Source: Streptomyces katrae (GTDB lineage: Bacteria; Actinomycetota; Actinomycetes; Streptomycetales; Streptomycetaceae). Taken from it: a DNA stretch of 64,000 bases. This document shows positions 34,880 through 43,493 of the stretch, in pieces. The position numbers and the translations under genes are program-made. The notes beneath the pieces were generated by a model. That model was not told where the DNA came from and searched no databases. It worked only from the letters and a program-made list of their open reading frames with translations. The DNA lies in the NCBI RefSeq assembly GCF_002028425.1, contig NZ_CP020042.1, forward strand, positions 868,001-932,000. Direction: 5' to 3'. The stretch's first letter is position 1, and each line of letters starts with the position of its first letter.

Positions 34880-37818
34880 TGCGCACCAGTGAACAGCTCT
34901 ACCACCAGGTCCGCTGGGACCCCCGCTTCGATCCGGCGCGGTTCACGCTCGGGCTGCTCCAGCGCGGGGCCGCCCCCAAGCGGGTGCCGCTGCCCTCCTT
35001 CGTGCCGGGCGGGGACATCCCCTGGCACCGGGTGCTGTTCGTCGAGGCCGACGGCGAGCTGGTGTGGGACCGGGCCCGCGGGCTGGACCTGATCGACTCG
35101 ACGACGGCCGGGCGGGTGCGCGGCCGCCGGGTGCTGCCCGAGCCCTTCTTCACCGCGCGGACCCCGCACGCCTGGGACCCGGCGGACGGCGCCTGGCGGC
35201 CGGTCCAGGCGGGTCCGGCCGCGTACCCGCCGGCCCGGGTGCGGCTGCTGACCTGGAACACCCTGTGGGACCGGTACGACGCCCCCCGCATCGCCACCGC
35301 CCGGCGCAGGCCGATGCTGCTGGCGGACCTGGCGGCGGCCGACGCCGATGTGATCGCCCTCCAGGAGGTGGAACCGGCCCTGCTCGCCCTGCTGCTGGCC
35401 GAGCCGTGGGTGCGGTCCGGGTACACCCTGGGCACCGATCCGGACGGCGCGGACGTGGCGGACAGCGGGCTGCTGGTGCTGAGCCGGCTTCCGGTGCGCG
35501 AGGCGGGGCTGCACGTGCTGGGCCGGCACAAGGCGGTCGCCGCCGTCGCCGTGGACACGGCCGGCGGACCCCTGGCCGTCGCCGCGACGCACCTCAGCAG
35601 CGACCACTCCGAGAACGGCGCGGGCCGCCGGGTGGCCGAACTGGCCCGCCTGGCCGAGGGGCTGGGCGGGATCGGTGCGGGCCTCGCGCTGCTCGGGGAC
35701 TTCAACGACGGCCGCACCGGCGCCGAGGGGCCTGCGGCCGCGCTGGGGCTGCGGGACGCCTGGGCGGAGGTGCACGGCCCCGCCGACGACACGCCCACCT
35801 TCGACCCCGGGGTCAATCCGCTGGCCGCGGTCGGCTCCCTGACGGGACGGGCGGGCCGGATCGACCGGATCCTGCTCTCCTCGGGCGCGGGCGCCCGGGT
35901 GCGGGAGGCCGCGCTGCGGGGCGACTCCCCCGCGCCGGACGGGCTGTTCCCCTCCGACCACTTCGGGGTGGAGGCCACCGTGGAGTATGGGGCGACCGAC
36001 GCGGGCGACGCGCTGCCGGGCGAGGCGGCGACCACGCGGACGGCCGTGGCCTGGCTCCCGCCGCACGATCCGGCGGTCGAGGAGCTGCGCCGGGCCCACG
36101 ACCCCGGGGTGGCGCGCTGGCCGGCGCACGTCAACCTGCTGTTCGGCTTCGTACCGGAGTCCTCCTTCGCGCGGGCGCTGCCCCTGCTGGCCGAAGCCGC
36201 GGCGCAGGGGCGGCCGTTCACTGCCCGGCTGGACGGCGTGCACTCCTTCGGGCGCCGCGAGGACGCCGTGCTGTGGCTGGACCCGGCGGCCGGTGAGGGC
36301 GGGGACGGCCCCTGGCAGGAGCTGCGCCGGGCCCTCGCCGACCGCTTCCCGGGCTGCCGGGGCCGCTCCACGGGATGGACCCCGCACCTGACGCTGGGCC
36401 GCAGCGGGGACCCCCGGCGCGCGGAACGGGAGTTCGCGCAGCGTCTCGGACCGGGCGGGCGGACGGCCCGCGTCGGGGAGCTGGCGGTGCTGTCGCGACG
36501 CGGGGACGGCCCGATGCGGGTCCGGGCGGTCGTGGAACTGGGTACCGGCACCTGGCGGTGGGCGGAACCGGAGGCAACGCCCGGCGAACCGGCCGACCCC
36601 CCGGAGCCGTCGCGCCCCCGAGCCCCGGAGCCCCCTCGGCCGGCGGAGGCCGGCGGTCCGGAGAACGCCCGGAAGGCTTCCGGCTCCCGGGCGGCGGGCG
36701 GCGTCGTGGGTGTGGGGGACGCTGAGCGGATCACCGCGCGGCTCGCGGGGGCGCTGTCCGGGGCGGTGGTGCGGGTGGCCGGGTCGCGGGCGATGGGGTG
36801 TGCCCTGGCGGGGGCCGACCTGGACCTGGTGGCGGTGCTGCCGGGGGCGGCCGACGCCGGGGCGGTGCGGGCACGGGTGGCGGCCGCGCTCCCGGAGGCG
36901 GAGCGGCTGCGGGAGGTGACGGGGGCGCGGGTGCCGGGGCTGCGGCTGCGTGCGTCCGGGCTCGACGTGGACCTGGTGGTGGTCGGGGCCGGCGGGCTGG
37001 ATCCGGCCCGGGCCGTGGAGCGGCGGGCCGAGCTCGGCGAGGCGGCCGCGGTGGCGCTGAGCGCCGTCTCCGACGCCGAAGCCGTACGGGCGGCCGTGGG
37101 CGCGGAGCACGCCGCCTTCGCCGGGCTGGCGCGGGAGGTCAAGGCCTGGGCGCGGGCCCGGGGGCTGGACTCGGCGCCCTTCGGCGGCCTGCCCGGGCTG
37201 GCCTGGACGGTGCTGGCGGCGCGCACGGTACGGGAGGCCGCGGACCGGTCGCCCGCGGCGCTGCGGCGGGAGTTCTTCGGGACGTGGGCCGCCTGGGACT
37301 GGAGCGAGCCGGTGTCCCTGGACCCGGAGGCCGACGCCGCTCCGGGTCCGGACCCGGTCACGGTCCTGACGCCCTCGGCTCCGGTCCGCAGCTGCACCGC
37401 CCAGGTGGGGGCGGGCCTGCGGGACCTGCTGGTCCGGGAGCTGTACGAGGCCTGGGAGCGGCTGGAGGCGGAGCCGGAGGGACTGCTGCCGGCGGCCCCG
37501 CCGCACCGGCGGCACGCCGCCTGGGCGGTGGTGAGCGTACGGGCGGACACGGCGCGGGAGTTCGAGGAGCACCTGGGCCGGGCGCGGGGCCGGATGCGGG
37601 GACTGCTCGCCGCCCTGGAGGAGGCCGGGCTCCCGGAGGCCCACGCCTGGCCGCGCCCCTTCGCACGCTCCGGGACCCTGGCCCGCTACGCGGTCGGCCT
37701 GGGGTCCGCCCCGCCGGACGCCACCGCCCTGGCCGCCCTCACGGGCCCCTGGGCGGCGACCCTGCCGGGGGTGACGGTGACCCGCGCGGACGGCGGCGAG
37801 GTCCCGGACCTGCCCTGA
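34879..37818 (+). CDS. Multidomain RNA-repair protein: DUF504, EEP phosphatase/nuclease, 2H phosphoesterase, poly(A)-polymerase-type nucleotidyltransferase
   Basis: A 979-residue fusion. A DUF504 domain (1-75) contains WDPRFDPARF and IPWHRVLFVE. An endonuclease/exonuclease/phosphatase domain (121-365) carries LLTWNTLW, ALQEVEP, GDFND and SDHFGVE. A 2H (LigT-like) phosphoesterase has HVNLLFGF (417) and HLTLGR (503). After a proline-rich linker comes a nucleotidyltransferase with GSRAMGCALAGADLDL (635) and VDLVVV, continuing with AREVKAWARARGL, GLPGLAWTVLAAR and VTVLTPSAPVRSC, as in eukaryotic-type poly(A) polymerases. These activities would remove blocked or cyclic-phosphate ends and add nucleotides before sealing. 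ATG overlaps the ligase-kinase stop by one base. Confidence 0.87.
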   Translation: MRTSEQLYHQVRWDPRFDPARFTLGLLQRGAAPKRVPLPSFVPGGDIPWHRVLFVEADGELVWDRARGLDLIDSTTAGRVRGRRVLPEPFFTARTPHAWDPADGAWRPVQAGPAAYPPARVRLLTWNTLWDRYDAPRIATARRRPMLLADLAAADADVIALQEVEPALLALLLAEPWVRSGYTLGTDPDGADVADSGLLVLSRLPVREAGLHVLGRHKAVAAVAVDTAGGPLAVAATHLSSDHSENGAGRRVAELARLAEGLGGIGAGLALLGDFNDGRTGAEGPAAALGLRDAWAEVHGPADDTPTFDPGVNPLAAVGSLTGRAGRIDRILLSSGAGARVREAALRGDSPAPDGLFPSDHFGVEATVEYGATDAGDALPGEAATTRTAVAWLPPHDPAVEELRRAHDPGVARWPAHVNLLFGFVPESSFARALPLLAEAAAQGRPFTARLDGVHSFGRREDAVLWLDPAAGEGGDGPWQELRRALADRFPGCRGRSTGWTPHLTLGRSGDPRRAEREFAQRLGPGGRTARVGELAVLSRRGDGPMRVRAVVELGTGTWRWAEPEATPGEPADPPEPSRPRAPEPPRPAEAGGPENARKASGSRAAGGVVGVGDAERITARLAGALSGAVVRVAGSRAMGCALAGADLDLVAVLPGAADAGAVRARVAAALPEAERLREVTGARVPGLRLRASGLDVDLVVVGAGGLDPARAVERRAELGEAAAVALSAVSDAEAVRAAVGAEHAAFAGLAREVKAWARARGLDSAPFGGLPGLAWTVLAARTVREAADRSPAALRREFFGTWAAWDWSEPVSLDPEADAAPGPDPVTVLTPSAPVRSCTAQVGAGLRDLLVRELYEAWERLEAEPEGLLPAAPPHRRHAAWAVVSVRADTAREFEEHLGRARGRMRGLLAALEEAGLPEAHAWPRPFARSGTLARYAVGLGSAPPDATALAALTGPWAATLPGVTVTRADGGEVPDLP

Positions 37819-37843
37819 GCCGGTGGCGGCCGCACATCCGCTC

Positions 37844-37866
37844 CCCCGGCCCTCCGCGGGCCGGGG
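37844..37866 (+). terminator. Terminator hairpin after the RNA-repair operon
   Basis: CCCCGGCCC and GGGCCGGGG form a perfect 9-bp stem around TCCGC, 26 bp after the stop codon of the multidomain gene and before the MITE-like element. Confidence 0.6.
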
Positions 37867-37907
37867 CGGGCGGCCGAACTCCCGGCCGTGCTGCCGTTGT
37901 TGCCGCT

Positions 37908-38061
37908 AGGGCCTGTCGTCAAAGTCCCGCCTGCCCCGCGACGCTCCCCCAGCTACCGCTGGGAGGTGCCCCCAGGCACGCACTCTCGCCGCACCGGGAG
38001 CACGCACCAGACGGCGCGGGGCCGCCCTCCGGGCGACGACGGGACTTTGACGACAGGCCCT
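37908..38061. mobile_element. 154-bp MITE-like element with perfect 21-bp terminal inverted repeats
   Basis: The ends 37908-37928 and 38041-38061 are perfect reverse complements over 21 bp (AGGGCCTGTCGTCAAAGTCC... at the left). The 112-bp interior has no coding capacity and contains a nested hairpin, CCCAGC-TACC-GCTGGG (37938-37953). No clear target duplication is visible. Size, perfect ends and lack of a gene match a miniature inverted-repeat element mobilised in trans by a transposase. It sits between the RNA-repair operon and a dehydrogenase gene. Confidence 0.8.
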
Positions 38062-38101
38062 GGTGGCGTCCCGCGCGGACCCGGCCGGGGCGGCGGCACG
38101 G

Positions 38102-39052
38102 TCAGAGGTCGATGACGATCTTTCCGGCGGTGTGGCCGGCCTGGCTGAGGGTGAAGGCCTCGGCGAGGCCGGAGAGCGGGAAGGTCTCGGCCACCGTGAC
38201 CGTCAGCCGGCCCTCGTCGGCGAGCCGGGCCAGTGCCGCAAGGTCCTCGCCGACGGGGCGGACCCACATCCACTGGCCGCCCGCCCCCAGCACCGTGTGG
38301 TCGGCGATGGAGGCGTGCCGGCCGCCGTCGGCGAGCACGGCCGTGGTGACGTCCAGCACCCCGCCGACGAAGTCGGCGACCACGCTCACGCCCTGCGGGG
38401 CCAGGGCCCGGACCCGCTCGGTGAGCCCGTCCCCGTAGGCGACGGGCTCGCAGCCCAGCTCCCGCAGCCGGTCGTGGTTGCGGGGCGAGGCGGTGCCGAT
38501 GACGCGGGCGCCGAGGGCGCGGGCGATCTGCACGCCGAACGAGCCGACCCCGCCCGCGGCGCCGTGGACGAGGACGGTGTCCCCCTCGCCGGTGCCCAGG
38601 CGGGTCAGCAGCTGATAGGCGGTGAGCCCGGCCAGCGGAAGGCCGGCCGCCTGCCGCCAGTCGAGCGAGGCGGGCTTGCGCGCGAGGGCCCGTACGGGAA
38701 CGGAGACGAACTCGGCGAAGGTGCCGCCGTGCACATAGTCCTTGCGGGCGTACGCGATCACCTCGTCGCCTTCCGCGAACTCGGGGACGTCGATGCCGAC
38801 CCGCTCGACGGTCCCGGCCACGTCCCAGCCGGGGACCACCGGGTACACGACGTCCATGAGGCCGTCGAGACCGCCCGCCATGATCTTCCAGTCGACGGGG
38901 TTGACCCCCGCGCACCGCACGCGGACGAGGACCTCGCCGGGGGCGACCTTGGGGACCGGGAGCCTGGTCTCGGCCAGCACCTCCGGCCCGCCGTACGTCT
39001 CGTACGCCATCGCCCGCATCGTGGGCCGACCGTCCTGGGGTTCCTGTGACAT
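38102..39052 (-). CDS. Zinc-independent medium-chain NADP-dependent alcohol dehydrogenase / quinone oxidoreductase
   Basis: A 316-residue MDR-family reductase. It has the GroES-like N-terminal domain (YETYGGPEVL, VRVRCAGVNPVDWKI, VPGWDVAGTVERVG) and a Rossmann domain with VLVHGAAGGVGSFGVQIARALGARV. The catalytic zinc ligands of true alcohol dehydrogenases are missing, as in quinone or enone reductases. It ends with AGHTAGKIVIDL, a standard C-terminus. GAGGG precedes ATG 39052. It separates the two parts of the RNA-repair island and has no evident link with them. Confidence 0.92.
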   Translation of the reverse strand: MSQEPQDGRPTMRAMAYETYGGPEVLAETRLPVPKVAPGEVLVRVRCAGVNPVDWKIMAGGLDGLMDVVYPVVPGWDVAGTVERVGIDVPEFAEGDEVIAYARKDYVHGGTFAEFVSVPVRALARKPASLDWRQAAGLPLAGLTAYQLLTRLGTGEGDTVLVHGAAGGVGSFGVQIARALGARVIGTASPRNHDRLRELGCEPVAYGDGLTERVRALAPQGVSVVADFVGGVLDVTTAVLADGGRHASIADHTVLGAGGQWMWVRPVGEDLAALARLADEGRLTVTVAETFPLSGLAEAFTLSQAGHTAGKIVIDL

Positions 39053-39159
39053 GGGTGTGCCCTCTCGGTGAACCGGCGGAACCACCCCTTCCCCATCCCA
39101 CCACGAACCGGGCGGCGGGCCCCGGCGCAACACGGGCGGCGCCGGAACCGGCCGCCGGC

Positions 39160-40236
39160 TCACTCGTACTCGGTGCCGCCCTTGCGCGTCAGGTAGGCCG
39201 GGCTGACCGCCTTGGCGATGGCCCGGCCGCCGACGACCGGGCTGTACCGCTCGGTGGCCGGCCGGATGACCACGCCCTCGCGCAGGTGCAGGCCCCGCCC
39301 GGAGACGGTCTCCCGCCCACTGGCCAGCTCCAGCACGGTCTCCAGGGCGTAGGGCCCCGTGTAGAGCCGGGGCACCAGCGGGAGTTCGCCGTCCTGCAGC
39401 ACCTGCGCCGGGTCCAGCCAGCGCACCTGCCCGTCCATCTCGGCGCAGACGTCGAAGACGGCGAACCCGGGCGGGGTGTCGGCGGCCCGGGCCTGCGCCC
39501 CGTACGGCAGGTCCTGCACGCCGGCTCCGTAGACCTCGCCGAAGATGCCGACCCGGGTCGCGCCGAGCCGCTCGGCGAGCCGGGCGGCGGCCCGCTCGAC
39601 GCCGTGGCCGCGGACGGCCCGCCAGTAGACGTTGCGCTCCTCCTCCTTGAGCGCCAGGCCGCGTGCGCCGAAGCCCTTGGAGGAGACGAGGACCCGGCCC
39701 TCCTCGGCCAGATAGGTGACCAGGCAGGCCGTGCCGTGAAGCTTCTCGGTCAGGACGATGGGCTCCCCCGGCTCGAAGATCCCCGGGTAGCGCTGCAGGT
39801 TCTCGATGTCCACCCAGGGCAGCAGCCCGGGCGCCGCCTCGACCTCTCCGCTCATCGACGTGGGGACCGGTGGCGACCATTTGACGATGCCCAGGGCCTC
39901 GGCGAAGTCGGTGCCCTCCTTCGCGGCCAGCTCCAGGTCCGTCCCGTCGAGCGCACGGGGCCGGCACACCAGCCCCTGCGAGAGCTCTCCGCGCAGCCGG
40001 ACCGCCCGGACCCGGTCGTGGGAGCTTCCGGCCAGCCGGCCGGTGAGGCCCAGCTCCTCGATGAGGGCGGCGGGCAGGACGGCCTGTTCGGGGATGTAGA
40101 GGGCCAAGTCCCCGGTCCGGTAGGCGCCCTTGGCTACGACGGCCCGGTAGAGGCCCACCTGGGCCAGCTCCAGGGCGTCGGCGTTCGGATGCGGGTGGAT
40201 GGTGAGTTCCTCCACGGTGACGCGCAGGGTGGACAT
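39160..40236 (-). CDS. RNA ligase, DRB0094 (DraRnl) family
   Basis: A 358-residue ATP-dependent RNA ligase. The N-terminal OB-like domain (LRVTVEELTIHPHPNADALE, YRTGDLALYIPEQAVLP) is followed by a nucleotidyltransferase domain with motif I EKLHGT (lysine 165), FGEVYGAGVQDLPYG, FAVFDVCAE, EGVVIR and AIAKAVSPAYLTRK. The N-terminal OB domain together with KLHG instead of KxDG defines the Deinococcus DRB0094 family, which seals nicks with 3'-OH and 5'-phosphate on an RNA strand. GGAG precedes ATG 40236. It is a second, unrelated ligase 1.3 kb from the ligase-kinase operon, on the opposite strand. Confidence 0.9.
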   Translation of the reverse strand: MSTLRVTVEELTIHPHPNADALELAQVGLYRAVVAKGAYRTGDLALYIPEQAVLPAALIEELGLTGRLAGSSHDRVRAVRLRGELSQGLVCRPRALDGTDLELAAKEGTDFAEALGIVKWSPPVPTSMSGEVEAAPGLLPWVDIENLQRYPGIFEPGEPIVLTEKLHGTACLVTYLAEEGRVLVSSKGFGARGLALKEEERNVYWRAVRGHGVERAAARLAERLGATRVGIFGEVYGAGVQDLPYGAQARAADTPPGFAVFDVCAEMDGQVRWLDPAQVLQDGELPLVPRLYTGPYALETVLELASGRETVSGRGLHLREGVVIRPATERYSPVVGGRAIAKAVSPAYLTRKGGTEYE

Positions 40237-40378
40237 GGCGGCTCCTCGGTTCGGGTCGTCGGTGTTGGTTGCCGGACCACTGTCGGGGCCGCCATTTCCG
40301 CTGGTCCACCGGATATTCGGGTGTTAGCCTGCGCCGCGCCCGGCAACCGGCCGCGGCGCAGCACGTCTTGGAGGAGCC

Positions 40379-41119
40379 ATGGAACGCCGACCCGTCACCC
40401 TCGTCACCGGAGGCAGCCGGGGGATCGGCGCGGCCGCCTGTGTCCGGCTCGCCGCGGAGGGCCACGACCTGGTGCTGGGCTACGCGCGCGACGAGGAGGC
40501 CGCCGAAGCGGTCGCGGAGCGGGTACGGGCGGCGGGCGCGCGGTGCCTGACGGTACGGGGCGACACCTCCCGGGAGGAGGAGGTGGAACGGCTCTTCGAC
40601 GTGGCCCGGGCCGAACTGGGGCCGGTCACCGGCCTGGTCAACAACGCCGGGGTGACCGGCCCGCTGGGCCGTCTCGCCGACGCCCGGACCGAGGACCTGC
40701 GCCGGGTGGTGGAGGTGAACCTGCTGGGGTACCTGCTGTGCTGCCGCCGCGCCGCCCGGGACATGGCGGAGGGCGGCGGGGCCATCGTGAACGTCTCCTC
40801 CGCGGCCGCCACCCTGGGCAGCCCGGGGGACTACGTGCACTACGCGGCGACGAAGGCGGCCGTCGACGCCCTGACCGTGGGGCTGTCGAAGGAGCTGGGG
40901 CCGGACCGCATCCGGGTCAACGCCGTGGCGCCGGGGATCATCGAGACCGACATGCACGCCGCGATGGGCGACCCGGACCGCCCCGCCCGGGCGGCCGCCA
41001 CGATCCCGCTGGGGCGGCCGGGACGGCCCGAGGAGGTCGCCGGGGCCATCGCGTGGCTGCTGTCGGCGGACGCCTCGTACACGACGGGGGCGGTCCTGCG
41101 GGTCTCCGGCGGCCGCTGA
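40379..41119 (+). CDS. SDR family oxidoreductase
   Basis: A 246-residue classical short-chain dehydrogenase with cofactor motif TGGSRGIG, NNAG in LVNNAGVTG, the catalytic serine in VNVSSAAATLG, YAATK and the C-terminal PGIIETDM and GAVLRVSGG. All active-site residues are intact, unlike the SDR-like protein at 29663-30397. GGAGGAG lies directly upstream of the ATG. It is divergent from the DRB0094-type ligase. Substrate unknown. Confidence 0.92.
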   Translation: MERRPVTLVTGGSRGIGAAACVRLAAEGHDLVLGYARDEEAAEAVAERVRAAGARCLTVRGDTSREEEVERLFDVARAELGPVTGLVNNAGVTGPLGRLADARTEDLRRVVEVNLLGYLLCCRRAARDMAEGGGAIVNVSSAAATLGSPGDYVHYAATKAAVDALTVGLSKELGPDRIRVNAVAPGIIETDMHAAMGDPDRPARAAATIPLGRPGRPEEVAGAIAWLLSADASYTTGAVLRVSGGR

Positions 41120-41174
41120 CCCCGGGCGCGGTACACCGAACCGCCGGGCCGCGCGGGCCGGCCGGCCCCCGGCT

Positions 41175-41903
41175 TCAGCCGAAGGCGGCTCGGGTCGCCG
41201 GGCCGTAGACACCGTTCGGGTCGCCCTTGATGCCGCGGTCCCGCTGGAGCTGGGAGACCCCGCGCTTGGTCTGGCCGTCGTAGACCCCGGTGATCCGCAC
41301 GTACGTGAACCCCTGCCCGTAGAGCCGTTCCTGGAGCTCCCTGACCGCGGGCCCCTTGTCGCCCGGGCGCAGGGTGCCGGAGTCCGGCGGCTGGGTCGGC
41401 CGGCCGGGCGCGCCGGTCGTGGGGCTGGTCGAGGGCTTCGCGCTGGACGGGGACGCCGAGGGGCTGCGCGTCGGGGCGGAGGCCGAGGGCTTCGCCGTGG
41501 CCGCCTGGGCGCGCACCTCGGGGTCCCCGGCGCCCGGGCTGCGGGCGGGCAGCGCCGGCAGGGCCAGGTCCGGGCGGACCGGGGCCGGGTCCTGCGGTTC
41601 GGGCCCGCTCGTCAGGAACACCAGCGTTCCCGCCCCGGCGGCCAGCACCACCAGTGCGAGGACGGCCAGGGGCAGCCGGCTCCCCCGCCGTCCGGGCGCG
41701 TGACGGGCCCCGGCCGCCACCGGGACGGCCTGGGCTGCGGCCGGCACCCGTGGCAGGGGCTGCGTCGGTTCCTCCCCCGCTTCCGGGACCGTCGGCCAGG
41801 CGGGGTACGCCGGGCCGGACGGGCCCTCGGGCGCGGCGACGTAGGGGCGGACGAACAGGCGGTCGTCGGGCTCGGGCCCGCTCTCATCGGGGTGTGGGGA
41901 CAC
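41175..41903 (-). CDS. Membrane-anchored peptidoglycan-binding protein
   Basis: A 242-residue protein. An acidic/proline-rich cytoplasmic N-terminus of about 75 residues is followed by one membrane helix (LPLAVLALVVLAAGAGTLVFL) and a Ser/Thr/Pro-rich extracellular linker. The C-terminal PG_binding_1 domain contains RPGDKGPAVRELQERLYGQG and ITGVYDGQTKRGVSQLQRD. It probably tethers the membrane to the cell wall. GTG 41903 is preceded by GGAGA. Confidence 0.85.
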   Translation of the reverse strand: MSPHPDESGPEPDDRLFVRPYVAAPEGPSGPAYPAWPTVPEAGEEPTQPLPRVPAAAQAVPVAAGARHAPGRRGSRLPLAVLALVVLAAGAGTLVFLTSGPEPQDPAPVRPDLALPALPARSPGAGDPEVRAQAATAKPSASAPTRSPSASPSSAKPSTSPTTGAPGRPTQPPDSGTLRPGDKGPAVRELQERLYGQGFTYVRITGVYDGQTKRGVSQLQRDRGIKGDPNGVYGPATRAAFG

Positions 41904-41964
41904 GGTTGTCTCCCGGCACGGTCGGGGTCGGCGCGGCGGTGCGGCACCGGCCCCCACGCGCCGG

Positions 41965-43455
41965 TCAGGCCCTGCGCCGCCGCGCGGCCGGGGCCTGGCC
42001 CGCTCCCGGGGCCGGCGGAGTGAGCGGGGAGCGGACGGGTATCGGCATCTGGGGCGTCTCCGAAGTGCGGCTCAGGTGGTCGTTCTTGAGCGGACTCTGT
42101 CCGTCCGGGGCCGCTCCGGTCAAGCCGCGTGTCCGATCCGCCCCATCCATCCGTTCTCCTTCCTCCGCGCCGGGGCCCGGACCCGGGTTCGGGTTCGGGT
42201 TCGGGCCCCGGCGGAGGTGGACGGTCACCGTGAGGGCGGCGAGGAGCATCAGGGCGGCACCCGTCAGCGGGGCGGCGGGCACCGAGACGCGGTCCACGGC
42301 GAGTCCGCCGGCCAGTGCCCCCGCCGCGATGGCGAAGTTGAACATGGCCACCATCAGCGCGGACGCGGCCTCGGCGGCCCGGGGCGCGGCCCTGAGCATC
42401 CAGCCCTGGAGGCTGACGGAGACGCCCCCGTAGGCCAGGCCCCAGAGCATCAGCAGCCCGGTCCCGGCGACGGGCCCCGGCAGGACGGCCGTCAGCGCCA
42501 GCACCACCGTGAGGGTGGCGCTGACGGTGAGCAGCGTGCGGCGCGGGTCGCGCGGTCCGGCCAGGAAGTTGCCGGCGACTCCGGCGAGGCCGTAGCCGAG
42601 GAGCAGGGTGCTGACGAGACCGGTGTCGACGCCGGAGACGTCGCGTAGGAGGGGGCGGACGAAGGTGTAGGCGGCGAACTGGCCGGTGACCACCAGGAAG
42701 GTCACGGTCACCCCGGTGCGGACCCCCGCGTCTGTCCGCAGCAGGGCGGGCAGTTCGGCGAACGTGACGGGCGTGGCCGGGGGCAGGGCGGGCAGGAGCA
42801 GGAGCAGGGCGGCCAGGGTGAGCGCGCCGAGGGCGCCGACGGCCGCGAAGGCCGTCCGCCAGCCGCCGAGTTCGCCGAGGAGGGTGCCGGCGGGGACCCC
42901 GAGCACCGAGGCGGTGGGGACACCGCCGAATATCAGGGCCGTGGCCCGGCCGACCCGGTGAGCGGGGACCAGCCGGACGGCGAGGCCGCCCGCGATGGCC
43001 CAGAACCCGCCGACGCTGATGCCGACGAGCAGCCGGGCGGCCAGGACGACGGCGAAGCCGGGGGCGAGCGCGGCGGCGAGGTTGGCGGCGGCCATCAGGC
43101 CGATCAGCGCGCACAGCACCTGCCGCCGGTCGAGCCGGGCGGCGCCGACGGTGACCAGGGGCGCGCAGAAGCCGGCGACGAGCCCGGGGACGGTCACCAT
43201 CAGGCCGGCGGTGCCGTCGGAGACCCGGAGGTCGGCGCCGACGGAGGTGAGCAGTCCGACGGGCAGGAGTTCGGAGGTGATCAGGCAGAAGATCGCGAGG
43301 GAGACGGCGGCGACGGCCGCCCACCCCTTCGCGGGACGGACGCCGGACCGGGGAACGCCGGGTGGGGCAACGGCGGACCGGGGAGCGCGGGTCGGGGCAA
43401 CGCTGGACGGGGGAACGCTGGACGGGGGAACGCTGGACGCGGCTGGTTCGGTCAT
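41965..43455 (-). CDS. MFS transporter (drug/sugar exporter type)
   Basis: A 496-residue major facilitator of about 12 helices. It begins after a repeat-rich N-terminus (SSVPP repeats) with AAVSLAIFCLITSELLPVGLL, typical of DHA1-type exporters, and carries RLLVGISVGGFWAIAGGLA and RVGRATALIFGGVPTASVLGVP. After the last helix comes an NPNPNPGPGPG tract and a 60-residue unstructured basic tail, which is unusual. ATG 43455 gives the N-terminus MTEPAASSV. The substrate cannot be told. Confidence 0.88.
   Translation of the reverse strand: MTEPAASSVPPSSVPPSSVAPTRAPRSAVAPPGVPRSGVRPAKGWAAVAAVSLAIFCLITSELLPVGLLTSVGADLRVSDGTAGLMVTVPGLVAGFCAPLVTVGAARLDRRQVLCALIGLMAAANLAAALAPGFAVVLAARLLVGISVGGFWAIAGGLAVRLVPAHRVGRATALIFGGVPTASVLGVPAGTLLGELGGWRTAFAAVGALGALTLAALLLLLPALPPATPVTFAELPALLRTDAGVRTGVTVTFLVVTGQFAAYTFVRPLLRDVSGVDTGLVSTLLLGYGLAGVAGNFLAGPRDPRRTLLTVSATLTVVLALTAVLPGPVAGTGLLMLWGLAYGGVSVSLQGWMLRAAPRAAEAASALMVAMFNFAIAAGALAGGLAVDRVSVPAAPLTGAALMLLAALTVTVHLRRGPNPNPNPGPGPGAEEGERMDGADRTRGLTGAAPDGQSPLKNDHLSRTSETPQMPIPVRSPLTPPAPGAGQAPAARRRRA
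43401..43439. repeat. 15-bp tandem repeat inside the MFS gene
   Basis: The unit CGCTGGACGGGGGAA occurs in 2.6 exact copies (43401-43415, 43416-43430, then a partial) followed by degenerate copies, coding for the SSVPP repeats at the N-terminus of the MFS transporter. The copy number is likely to vary between strains. Confidence 0.7.
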
Positions 43456-43493
43456 GCTCGGCACTCCGTACGGGGTGAAGGCGGACGGACGGT

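Noticed and set aside
34777..37644. Long minus-strand frame opposite the four-domain RNA-repair protein
   Set aside because: Arginine/proline/glycine-rich shadow; the plus strand contains five independent sets of catalytic motifs.
41155..41168. GGGCCGGCCGGCCC palindrome between convergent genes
   Set aside because: A palindrome without a loop; not a convincing terminator hairpin.
42185..42203. Telomere-like GGGTTC repeats
   Set aside because: They code for the NPNPNP tract in the MFS transporter tail and are only three units long.
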